A DNA stretch of 64,000 nt from Methanospirillum hungatei JF-1. Lineage in GTDB: Archaea > Halobacteriota > Methanomicrobia > Methanomicrobiales > Methanospirillaceae. The position numbers were made by a program, and so were the translations under genes. The notes under the pieces are model-generated. The model searched no databases and had not been told where the DNA came from. It saw only the letters and a list, made by a program, of their open reading frames with translations. The first letter of the stretch is position 1. The number at the start of each line of letters is the position of its first letter. This document shows positions 25,433 to 33,511 of the stretch, one piece after another. The stretch spans positions 3,012,936 to 3,076,935 of the forward strand of contig NC_007796.1 in NCBI RefSeq assembly GCF_000013445.1, read 5' to 3'.

Positions 25433-26548
25433 TTACATCACCAGATGCTGTCTAATAAAATCCGGATTAACCCCGAACTGCTTCCCTCTCGCTATAGCCC
25501 GAAGGTTTGCAATCTCATACCGCTTGTGCTCAAGATAGGATATGATGGGAAGAACAGAGAACTGGTGTCGCCGTGCAAGTCCGTCCAGATGATGAAGGAG
25601 CATGGCATTCACCGAGAGCATGACGGTGTATAAGGGTGTCTTGTGAGCCGCCCATCTTCGCCAGACGACATCTGCTGCATCAGCCTCACAGACATTCTCA
25701 TCACATCGCAGGTTTTTGAGTGCTTCGGTGAGTATTGACAGGATCCCGGCACGGGACAGTTCATTCACAAAGGTCTCCCGGTCTGTCACCCCATAGAGCC
25801 TTTGAAAGTCTTCCGGAGTCATATATCCGCCTGTCACCATAAACGGGGTGATATCAGACACGTTGCTCCCGGCACGAAGCCTGAATATATTTCTGATATT
25901 GAGGATATCTATCTCAAACCGCAGGTGGGGAAGGATGACATCACCTCCCCTGATACCAAACCTGGCATCGGAGAGCAGATTTCCATAATACGCAAGGTAA
26001 AGTTCGTTCTCCAGGGAGGCGAAGAGGCCACGACGGTATCCGTCAGTAATCCGGGCTGAGAGAATATTATAATGAATCCATGAAGAGAGACTATCGGTGA
26101 TCTCATGAATGGACCGCAGGGTCAGGAGATGGTCAAGATGGGAGGGGGACAGGACACCGGCAGGAATGAGCACGGCCCGTATCCGGTCACCAGGGATGTG
26201 AAACTGGCATCCCCGCAGAATAAGCATGACATTCTCGATATCCCATCGCGAAAAGTATTGCTCAGCAAGTTCTTGTAAGGCTCCGGGGGCAATAGAGAGG
26301 ATACTCCGGTATGTTTTTGCGAGATTTTCAGTAAGAGCATGTTCAATTAACTCAATGTCTGAATAGGCAGAGGAGAGCGTATGCACCTCTTCATGGTATC
26401 CGGATTCTCCGATAAACCGGATGATCTGGGAAAGCTCCATATTCAGGAGCCGGTTGTACTGGTCAGGCGAAATGAGAGACTTCTTCTTCAGCCCAATCCG
26501 GGTACAGATATACCGGTACGAGGAAGGGGTTACCAGATAATGGTGCAT
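25433..26548 (-). CDS. atpC: A-type ATP synthase subunit C
   Basis: This 371-aa all-helical protein matches subunit C, which caps the membrane ring and links it to the central stalk. Three repeats of the family's fold are visible, with segments such as YFSRWDIENVMLILRG and LRFEIDILNIRNIFRLRAG. A TATA-like aatatataag at 26576-26585 lies about 30 nt upstream of ATG 26548 with no ribosome site between, suggesting a leaderless mRNA. The pair atpC-atpD is separate from the usual operon order, in which C is followed by F, A, B and D. Confidence 0.92.
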   Translation of the reverse strand: MHHYLVTPSSYRYICTRIGLKKKSLISPDQYNRLLNMELSQIIRFIGESGYHEEVHTLSSAYSDIELIEHALTENLAKTYRSILSIAPGALQELAEQYFSRWDIENVMLILRGCQFHIPGDRIRAVLIPAGVLSPSHLDHLLTLRSIHEITDSLSSWIHYNILSARITDGYRRGLFASLENELYLAYYGNLLSDARFGIRGGDVILPHLRFEIDILNIRNIFRLRAGSNVSDITPFMVTGGYMTPEDFQRLYGVTDRETFVNELSRAGILSILTEALKNLRCDENVCEADAADVVWRRWAAHKTPLYTVMLSVNAMLLHHLDGLARRHQFSVLPIISYLEHKRYEIANLRAIARGKQFGVNPDFIRQHLVM

Positions 26549-26642
26549 GATAGGAGTGATTTTCTATTCTGCTACAATATATAAGTCAGGTATTTCATAT
26601 ACCCTGTCATATCGTATGTCATGAGAGCGGAGGTGACGAACC

Positions 26643-27413
26643 ATGCATTCCCTGGCTATAGCTGCCATCACCAACACCGGGCTGTACCGAAGACGCAATG
26701 AAGACAGTCTGCTGGTGGGCAGAGATGTTCTTGCCTGCGTATCCCTGACTGAACCAAAAACATGGAGGATTGATTCATATCCGGTCATCCTTGCAGTTGC
26801 AGATGGTATCGGCGGCAGTGTGGCCGGAGATATTGCAAGCAGGGAGGTGATGAGATGTCTGGCACGACCACTTTGCCCTGACCGGGAGGAGACCCTTCAT
26901 AACCTGATACACGCAGCACAAACCCATCTTGATCACCTGGTTGAAACCCGGCCAGACCTTGACGGGCTCGGAACAACCCTCGCAGGTGTGCTCGCTCTTC
27001 ATGACCGCATAATCATCTTTTCATGTGGTGACTCCAGGGTGTATATGAACTTACCTGGAAATGAGGGAATACAATGCATGACAAAAGACCATTCAGTTGT
27101 CCAGGAGATGATCGAGACCGGACGGCTGACTGAAAAAGAGGCACGATCCCATCCACTTGGTCATATCATCACCTCATGCCTGTCCGGGGGACGAAGAAGA
27201 AGCTCACTTGATATCAGAATGTCAACTCACCCCATACAGAAGGGGACACGACTGGTTCTCTGCACCGACGGGGTTTGGGATTACGGAGGGGAACTCTTTC
27301 TCAAGGCAGCATTGAGAGGGGATCCAACCTCCGCAACACAGGAGATTCTTTCCATCTGCTATGATGCAGGAGCTCCGGATAATATAACCCTCATCATCGC
27401 TGATGTTGAGTAA
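26643..27413 (+). CDS. PP2C-family serine/threonine phosphatase
   Basis: This 256-aa cytosolic phosphatase has the PP2C metal ligands in NEDSLLV (about 18), VADGIGG (about 55), CTDGVWD (about 207) and DNITLII near the end. The GTTLAGVL and GDSRVYM motifs lie between them. It would dephosphorylate Ser/Thr-phosphorylated proteins in an Mn/Mg-dependent reaction. The ribosome site ggaggtga 6 nt before ATG 26643 is strong. It is divergent from atpC, and no partner kinase is encoded nearby. Confidence 0.92.
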   Translation: MHSLAIAAITNTGLYRRRNEDSLLVGRDVLACVSLTEPKTWRIDSYPVILAVADGIGGSVAGDIASREVMRCLARPLCPDREETLHNLIHAAQTHLDHLVETRPDLDGLGTTLAGVLALHDRIIIFSCGDSRVYMNLPGNEGIQCMTKDHSVVQEMIETGRLTEKEARSHPLGHIITSCLSGGRRRSSLDIRMSTHPIQKGTRLVLCTDGVWDYGGELFLKAALRGDPTSATQEILSICYDAGAPDNITLIIADVE

Positions 27414-27418
27414 AAAGG

Positions 27419-27946
27419 TTAAAAGTCGTCCCAGCTTTTGTTCTTGTCTTCGATGACCACCAAAGACAGGGTCGAGAGTTCATTTATTCCGTCACCGGTT
27501 TCTTTCCTGGTATTCCATGGATCTATCTTTATCGTCAGGTGATTTGGAAGCCGTGGGATATCATGGGGAATCATGAACCGCAGGTCAAACATGGCGGATG
27601 TTCCTCCTTTCAGGGGCGGAAAGGTATCAGTGACCGGAATGAGCCTGGTATCACCAATCCATGCCTCTACCGGGACATTGCCAGGGGCGATGTCATCGCC
27701 TCCCTGATTTGTGATGATGATCCGGGGAGTAACCGACCTTCCCGGGCGGGTATACGCATAATCACCTGCCAGAGAGACCTTTTCCAGAACATAGTCATGT
27801 CCAGCTGACTGAGGCGATACCACCTGGGCAGGGGCGGTGAAGACGATAGGCGATGTAAGTGACTTGTTTGTATCGGCGACGACAGGACCGGTGAGCATCA
27901 GAAGAAATCCGATGCTGATGACCAGAAGGGTAAACCTGATATTCAT
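27419..27946 (-). CDS. Secreted protein with CARDB-like domain
   Basis: From ATG 27946 the protein has 175 residues: a signal peptide (1-24, FTLLVISIGFLLMLTGPVVA) and a single beta-sandwich with the CARDB-like pattern RPGRSVTPRIIITNQGGDDI and a closing LPNHLTIKIDPWN. Such domains act in adhesion or as surface modules. The upstream extension to 28033 has unlike composition. It is convergent with the phosphatase gene, with a 5-nt gap. Confidence 0.7.
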   Translation of the reverse strand: MNIRFTLLVISIGFLLMLTGPVVADTNKSLTSPIVFTAPAQVVSPQSAGHDYVLEKVSLAGDYAYTRPGRSVTPRIIITNQGGDDIAPGNVPVEAWIGDTRLIPVTDTFPPLKGGTSAMFDLRFMIPHDIPRLPNHLTIKIDPWNTRKETGDGINELSTLSLVVIEDKNKSWDDF

Positions 27947-28010
27947 ATTATGCCTCGATAATCCTGTATAAGTTAGATTATCTATTAGGAAATGGTTTCC
28001 TCTATGGGTT

Positions 28011-28205
28011 TTAAAGCAGCCCGAACCATGCAATATACGAGGTGATGACCATGATGACCAGGATGATTATCAAAACCTTATAGATGCAGGAATGACAGAT
28101 ACCACTTCCCATATGGATACATGCAGAGCAGTGATTTTCTTTGCAAATACGACAGGTATATTCTCCGTCATGATCTTCATGATGTATACAGGGAGTGACT
28201 GACAT
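28011..28205 (-). CDS. Small zinc-binding membrane protein (B-box-like)
   Basis: From ATG 28205 the protein has 64 residues. The first 42 carry a dense Cys/His pattern (C-I-H-H-x-x-H, then CRICKENHCSACIH and CHSC) resembling a B-box or small zinc ribbon. The remainder is one membrane helix (VLIIILVIMVITSYIAW). The zinc knuckle would face the cytoplasm if the helix is inserted N-in. Similar small zinc-plus-helix proteins are common in methanogens, without known function. The upstream extension to 28271 is not supported. Confidence 0.65.
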   Translation of the reverse strand: MSVTPCIHHEDHDGEYTCRICKENHCSACIHMGSGICHSCIYKVLIIILVIMVITSYIAWFGLL

Positions 28206-28383
28206 ACCATATACTGGCAGGTTCTTTTGTAAAAATCCTTGGTGTACTCCCTGATCATTACGATACCCCACCGGGATCTAAATTTTTCTACAGGAACCCA
28301 TATCTCTCATATGTATTTGGAGTTATATTCCTCCTGTATTCAGAATAAGGAATATGGTTTCATCTCAAACTATCTACACGGAT

Positions 28384-28480
28384 TCTGAAAATCTGGCTTG
28401 AAGGATACACTGCATTCAGAGTCCTGGATTTGAAAAGCAATCTTTTCACCTTGATTACCGAAACCTTTTCCAGGCACGAT
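28384..28480. repeat. Diverged repeat, copy 1 (upstream of ion channel gene)
   Basis: About 97 nt (from gaaaatctggcttgaagg to caggcacgataac) resembles the stretch at 29603-29700 with substitutions and small indels. Read on the minus strand both encode an SFKP motif after SEC, but copy 1 needs a frameshift to stay open. It is probably a decayed gene fragment or old duplication. The rest of 28272-28623 shows nothing recognisable. Confidence 0.4.
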
Positions 28481-28623
28481 AACGTCACCCACAGAGAGAT
28501 CCCATCATCTGGAATGGTTCGACCTCCGGCGATATATGAACAATCCTGATAGCAGGTTTCTTCTCATTTCAATGAAAGATAGATTGAGCAACCAAATGTC
28601 AGCATGTCACATGTGAGATAAAG

Positions 28624-29502
28624 ATGCAGTCACTGAAAAGAAGAGTCTTTGATAGTATCGATGATAAGGATGAGGGAGGGAAACCGAACAACATCTTTGA
28701 CTTTTTCATCATTTTCATCATTATTGTCAACACCTTCGTCATCTTCATTGAGACATATCCGACCATCCGGAATAATTACACAGAATATCTGGATCTTATT
28801 GAATACATCACCATTATTGTCTTTACCACAGAATACCTGCTCAGAATCTGGACCTGCACCTGTTATCCGGAGTATTCACACCCCGTTACCGGAAGGCTGC
28901 GTTATGCCTGTTCCCTCACGATGATCATAGACTTTTTCGCAGTTTTTCCATTTTACCTGATGTTTGTCATACCCCTCAGTCCATATGTTGTTCATTTTCT
29001 CCGCCTGTTCAGACTGTTCAGGGTTTTAAAACTTCTGAGATATTATGGATCCATTGATGTGATATACCGGGTGATTAAAAGAGACAGCCAGTATCTCTTC
29101 TCGATTATCATTATCCTGCTGGTTTTTCTCTCCTTCAGCTCATACCTTATTTATATCTTTGAAGCTGAAGCACAACCTGATAAAATCAAGGACTTTGATG
29201 ATGCTCTCTGGTGGGCTATCGAGACGACGAGCACGGTTGGATATGGTGATGTTATTCCGGTCACAGAGATAGGGAAATTTTTTTCTTTCCTCATAATAAT
29301 TGTAGGAATCGGGATAATTGCACTTCCAACAGGGATTATTGCTTCAGGATTTCTCGAAGAACTCCGTGCTTCAAAAGAAGGATCATATGATCTCTCTGAC
29401 CTGCATCTAGCAGATGAGATAAGGAAATTAAAAGAGCTGCTGGATGAAGGGATCATTTCAGAGGATGAGTTCAGGCGAGGGAAGGAAAAGATCCTGAAAT
29501 AA
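28624..29502 (+). CDS. Voltage-gated potassium channel with C-terminal SHOCT motif
   Basis: This 292-aa protein has six membrane helices. S1 is near residues 20-41, S4 (about 120-140) carries regularly spaced arginines (RLFRLFRVLKLLR), and S5 is near 160-185. The pore loop holds the K+ selectivity filter TVGYGD near residue 206, and S6 follows. The cytoplasmic tail ends in a SHOCT-like helix pair (LLDEGIISEDEFRRGKEKIL). It should form a tetrameric K+ channel gated by membrane voltage. It stands alone between two diverged repeats. Confidence 0.92.
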   Translation: MQSLKRRVFDSIDDKDEGGKPNNIFDFFIIFIIIVNTFVIFIETYPTIRNNYTEYLDLIEYITIIVFTTEYLLRIWTCTCYPEYSHPVTGRLRYACSLTMIIDFFAVFPFYLMFVIPLSPYVVHFLRLFRLFRVLKLLRYYGSIDVIYRVIKRDSQYLFSIIIILLVFLSFSSYLIYIFEAEAQPDKIKDFDDALWWAIETTSTVGYGDVIPVTEIGKFFSFLIIIVGIGIIALPTGIIASGFLEELRASKEGSYDLSDLHLADEIRKLKELLDEGIISEDEFRRGKEKILK

Positions 29503-29532
29503 TCGTATATCTGATATTGCTGGAATTATTCG

Positions 29533-29558
29533 TATTGGTTTGGAAACCGATACCAATA
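29533..29558 (+). terminator. Inverted repeat after the ion channel gene
   Basis: A 7-bp stem TATTGGT/ACCAATA encloses 12 nt that can add a GG/CC pair. It lies 31 nt after the channel stop codon. Terminator or processing function is inferred; no long T-tract follows. Confidence 0.35.
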
Positions 29559-29602
29559 ATCGTAAGGGTTTAATGTAATGCCAACTTTCTGTACAAATCC
29601 AG

Positions 29603-29700
29603 AAAATATGGCTTAAAAGATGAATTGCATTCAGAATGCAGGCTTTGGATTAACCACGGGTTTCCATTGATTATTACAGGACTTTTTACCGGACACGATA
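29603..29700. repeat. Diverged repeat, copy 2 (downstream of ion channel gene)
   Basis: It resembles 28384-28480, with the shared plus-strand reading K-x-G-L-K-D-x-L-H-S-E. On the minus strand this copy sits in a longer open frame (29570-29911), but the composition beyond the repeat is poor. I treat it as a decayed sequence. Confidence 0.4.
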
Positions 29701-29750
29701 AACCGGCAGATTTTTTGAAACTGTAAACATATACCCATTCTGGAAATAAT

Positions 29751-29930
29751 ATGGAAGAATGTTCATCGTTCCGGGAGATTGACATGATTGAAAAACAGAT
29801 AGATCCTGAACGAGTCAGAAACCTGGCTGAAACATGGGGGATCGCGGTCACTGCTGACGGAAAGGTCAGGATTCCGATCTGCAGGTATAGTGATGTGCTG
29901 CCTCTCATCAAAAAGAGGCCGGAACGTTAA
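29751..29930 (+). CDS. Small hypothetical protein, 59 aa
   Basis: An open frame from ATG 29751 encodes 59 residues; an internal ATG at 29784, behind gggag, would give 48. The sequence (DPERVRNLAETWGIAVTADG, then KVRIPICRYSDVLPLIKK) has a helix-turn-strand look and normal codon use. No family is recognised. It lies 59 nt before the MBL hydrolase gene on the same strand. Confidence 0.45.
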   Translation: MEECSSFREIDMIEKQIDPERVRNLAETWGIAVTADGKVRIPICRYSDVLPLIKKRPER

Positions 29931-29989
29931 AATTTCATAAAAACTGCCTGCCATATATCGTGTTCCTGCTCTCAAACGGATACCTATAG

Positions 29990-30763
29990 ATGAACCACAC
30001 CAGAATTTTCGTAATTTTTTCCCTGATACTCATAATTTCACCAGTCTCTTCCCTTTCAGTTCATTTCCTTGATGTTGGTCAGGGTGATGCTACGCTTATC
30101 AGGCATAATGGCCATACCATGCTTATCGATGCAGGGGATATGGATGCTGGCCCTGACATTCTCTCTTATCTTCAGTATCAGGGAGTTACTCGTCTGGACG
30201 TTCTGGTCTCCACTCATCCGCATACTGACCATATAGGGGGAATGAGCGATATTCTGCAAGCGCTACCGGTCAGTCTCTATGTGGATAATGGAGCGACCCA
30301 TACCACCCCGGCCTACCGTAATCTGGAAAAAGCCCTGATAAAAAAACAGATCCCATATGCAACCGCGAAAAAGGGTGATACAATTCCCTTCACCGATGAT
30401 ATCACTATTCTTGTCACCTCTCCGGATGAGCTCACCGGTGATTTGAATGAGGACTCACTTGCCCTTCTGCTTACCTACGGAGAGGTCAGGATCTTCTTCA
30501 CCGGGGATTGTGAGAGTTGTGATGCTTCATGTGATATCGTGAAACTTGCACATCATGGCTCCAAGGGATCTGCGACCCGTGCCATCCTGAACGGAGATAT
30601 TCCTGACTGTGCAATCATCTCGCTGGGCATAGACAATGAGTATCATTATCCGGCCCCTTCCACGATCAATGCCCTGAAAAAGGCCGGGGTTGAGGTATTC
30701 AGGACTGATGAAGAAGGAACGATTGTTTTGAGGACTGATGGAGAAAAATACTGGTTCGTCTAA
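29990..30763 (+). CDS. Secreted metallo-beta-lactamase-fold hydrolase (ComEC C-domain-like)
   Basis: This 257-aa protein has a signal peptide (1-21) and a metallo-beta-lactamase fold: the opening strand SVHFLDVGQGDATLI, metal-binding THPHTDH near residue 75, FFTGDCE near 170 and KLAHHGSKGS near 185. The VGQGD start and HHGS motif are those of stand-alone relatives of the ComEC competence hydrolase. The substrate outside the cell is unknown. It is followed after one base by a DUF3006 gene. Confidence 0.88.
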   Translation: MNHTRIFVIFSLILIISPVSSLSVHFLDVGQGDATLIRHNGHTMLIDAGDMDAGPDILSYLQYQGVTRLDVLVSTHPHTDHIGGMSDILQALPVSLYVDNGATHTTPAYRNLEKALIKKQIPYATAKKGDTIPFTDDITILVTSPDELTGDLNEDSLALLLTYGEVRIFFTGDCESCDASCDIVKLAHHGSKGSATRAILNGDIPDCAIISLGIDNEYHYPAPSTINALKKAGVEVFRTDEEGTIVLRTDGEKYWFV

Positions 30764-30764
30764 T

Positions 30765-30983
30765 ATGGTCCTGGCGATTGTTGACCGGGTTGAGGATGAT
30801 GTATTGGTACTGGTCACCCCTACCAAGCCAAATCGGGAGATCCATCTCCCCTGTTCACTCTTTCAGGGAATGAATGAAGGAGACGTGGTAAGGATAACCG
30901 TAGAGAAGGACGAGGAGAAGAGGAAAGATATTGAGAAAGATATCAAAGACCAGAGAACAAGACTGAAGCGGGTAAATCTTTAA
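30765..30983 (+). CDS. DUF3006 family small protein
   Basis: This 72-aa protein starts at ATG 30765, one base after the hydrolase stop. It has the DUF3006 layout: a small beta-barrel start (AIVDRVEDDVLVLV), an EGDVVRITVEKDE turn, then a charged helix. DUF3006 genes often follow ComEC-like MBL genes, as here, and the two are probably cotranscribed. Function unknown. Confidence 0.8.
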   Translation: MVLAIVDRVEDDVLVLVTPTKPNREIHLPCSLFQGMNEGDVVRITVEKDEEKRKDIEKDIKDQRTRLKRVNL

Positions 30984-31203
30984 TTTTTCTGGTGTGGGAG
31001 CAGGATCTCTTTTGCTCATCATTGTGTGAGAGCCCTCATTCAATCATTCCTGAATATATGGCTGCAACGCCTGACAGAACGTTATTCTCCCATTTGGTAT
31101 GTCAGACATGTGCAAACAATTACTACCCGCCCAAACAATTAAACTTTCAGAGCCGAATTAAAGTATCATCACAGTCCGACTCCAAAGTCCCAGTCTGACG
31201 CAT

Positions 31204-32892
31204 ATGATTCCGATTTTCCATTCCAAAACCAGGAAAAGACCTCCGCGGTGGGCATTGGTACTTCTGGCTCTCCTGTGCATCATGGCAGTATGCTGCTCTC
31301 CTGCTCTTGGTGCTCGAGATGTCAGAGTACCTCTGACTGAGCTCAGGCCCTCCCTGTTCACCGATGAGCAGGGAAACCCGGCCGGGTTTTTTGTCGACCT
31401 TATCGAGGATCTGGCTAAAAAAGAAGGTTGGAGTGTCATCTGGGTAAGTGGTACACTCTCTGAGAGCTGGGATCGCCTGTCACGGGGTGATGTCGATCTC
31501 ATGCCTGCGGTGACGGTCACGCCAGAACGGCTCATACTCTATGATTTCACAAATGAATCGGTTCTCTCGATCTGGTCACAGGTCTATGCACGCCCTGATT
31601 CGGGCATCAATACCATCCTTGATCTGGAAGGTAAACGAGTCGCAATGGTCAGGGGAGCATCCAGTGGGGTGGGACTTCGGGACTATGCAGAAAAATTCGG
31701 AGTAACTGCCATATATCTGGAGAAGGACACAGCGACCGATATTTTTACCGCTGTTTCAGAAGGAGAAGCAGATGCCCTTGTGATGTTTAACTCTGCAGGT
31801 CAGGAGGAGGTGAAGGAATACGGGCTTGCCACAACCCCGGTTATGTTTAACCCGGCACAGTTTGGGTTTGCGGCATTATAGGGGAAGAACCAGGATCTTC
31901 TCAAGGCGATCGATCCCTATATTGCAGAAAGCAAGAAGAATCCATCCTCCATCTACAGCATGTCAATGCAGAGATGGTATAGCATTACAGCCGAAGAGAT
32001 AATACCTGCTTTTCTCTGGTGGATTCTTGGAGGAGTTGCCAGCCTTGCCTCTCTCTTTGTTATGATGAGTTATCTTCTCCGGCGTGAGGTAAGACGGAAG
32101 ACGGCTGAACTTGCCAGACAGAACGAGGAACTGGTTCGGAAAAATGAAGAGTTACGAGCTGCATATGACCAACTTACCGCGATGGATGAAGAACTGAAAG
32201 ATAACTTTTATCAACTGAGAAAAAGTGAAAGTGCACTCATTCAGGCTCGGAAAAAACTAAACCTCCTCCATACACTCATCAGCCAGGATATCAGGAATGC
32301 ATTCTTTAACCTGGCAGGGTTTATCCAGATTTCAAAGGAATCTGAATCCTTTGATGAAGCAAAGATAATTTTCGAGAAGGAAGAGAAGATTTTACAATCG
32401 GTTCAGGACAACCTCTCCTTTTCAGAGAAATATCAGAATCTCGGGATCAATCAGCCACGATGGCAGAATTTTGAATATGTTCTTCTCAGTGCCATATCCC
32501 ATCTTGATCTTTCACATATCTCAAGGAGAATAGATCTGCCTGATATCGAAATATTTGCAGATCCCCTGCTTGAGGATGCATTTTTGTCAATCATGGATGC
32601 GATCGCTAGGCAAGGGGATCAGGTTACCAGAATCGGGCTTTCGTGTCAAAAGAACGCAGACACCATTACCATCATCATTGAATCTGATGGTCAGGGAATA
32701 CCGGCAAACGAGAAGGAGCAGGTTTTCAAATGGGAATATTTGGGAAAAAGCGGGACCAGCCTCTTTCTTGCCCGGGAGATACTCTCAATAACGGACATAT
32801 CACTGCAGGAGACCGGAGAACCAGATGCGGGGATTCGTTTTGAAATTACGGTACCGGAGAGTGAATACCGCATCGTGGAAACGAATGAGTGA
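31204..32892 (+). pseudogene. SBP_bac_3 sensor with degenerate kinase module, interrupted by in-frame TAG
   Basis: One frame of 563 codons contains a single TAG at 31879-31881 (codon 226). Before it are a signal peptide and most of a family 3 solute-binding domain ending FGFAAL. After it the domain continues without shift (GKNQDLLKAIDPYIAESKKN), then a membrane helix (IIPAFLWWILGGVASLASLF), a coiled coil, and an HK-like module. In the module the expected phospho-acceptor histidine is glutamine (LISQDIRNAFFNL). The ATPase part resembles the tail of the protein at 3627. A Lys codon (AAG) one change from TAG is expected there. Restart at ATG 31960 is possible. TAG ends normal genes elsewhere here, so a nonsense mutation is more likely than pyrrolysine. 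Confidence 0.75.
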
Positions 32893-33186
32893 GTGGAGAT
32901 CCTGGACATTACCACAGAGAAACTTTCTGAGTACCGGATCTATAGCCGGGCTGAAATTCGAATTATCCTTATAGTGCCCAACAAAACGTATTGGAATAAT
33001 CGGTTTGAAAAAAAGGTTATTCCAAGACGTGCATTCGAATTGCACTTCATAGGAATAAGCAAAATTTTTGAATTACTTCAGAAAATTTTGCATTATCCTA
33101 TAATCATACATCTTTTTTAGGGCTATGAGAGATAACGGTGCTTTTATTACCTGACAACATCGTCGTATCAGATTCTCTGTGTACAG
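32893..33186. other. AT-rich gap with several inverted repeats
   Basis: Between 32980 and 33115 are GGAATAA/TTATTCC around 17 nt, the near-palindrome gtgcattcgaattgcac, and an AAAATT-rich repeat pair. No coding frame is convincing. They may be terminators or remnants of a small element. Confidence 0.35.
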
Positions 33187-33504
33187 GTGAACAATGAAGC
33201 GGATTATCCAGGGAAAGGCATCGTTCTTTTTCTCACTACATTCATCCTTATTGCAGTTTTTGTATCCGGTATTCCGGCAGATCCCGCATCAGGTGGCGAT
33301 GCTGTCATCCCTCCATTTGGATGGGTTCAGGTCCCGAAACTGGTCTGTGATACCTGCACTGAAAATCCAATGGCCTTGTTATATAATTATTCGAATATCT
33401 CGGTCACCAGACAATATCCAACTTTTTTGCGAAAAAAAGTCGCTGATTGTGATAAAAAACAGGTGACCGGTAGAGATCCCGGCATCTTCCTTTCGTCGCA
33501 ATAA
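33187..33504 (+). CDS. Hypothetical exported or membrane-anchored protein, 105 aa
   Basis: The frame from GTG 33187 has a hydrophobic stretch (IVLFLTTFILIAVFVSGIPA) after a short polar N-terminus. A globular segment with CDTC and the look of a surface domain (FGWVQVPKLVCDTC, then YNYSNISVTRQY) follows. An overlapping frame from ATG 33194 is less protein-like. It has no recognised family. It converges with the C45 hydrolase gene. Confidence 0.5.
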   Translation: MNNEADYPGKGIVLFLTTFILIAVFVSGIPADPASGGDAVIPPFGWVQVPKLVCDTCTENPMALLYNYSNISVTRQYPTFLRKKVADCDKKQVTGRDPGIFLSSQ

Positions 33505-33511
33505 GGCTGCC

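Noticed and set aside
29570-29911. 113-aa minus-strand gene
   Set aside because: Beyond the repeat unit the sequence is not protein-like, and a better plus-strand frame overlaps it.
31879-31881. TAG read as pyrrolysine as the main explanation
   Set aside because: TAG terminates other genes in the window (for example 7865-7867 and 46945-46947) with no coding continuation, and no pyl gene is seen here.
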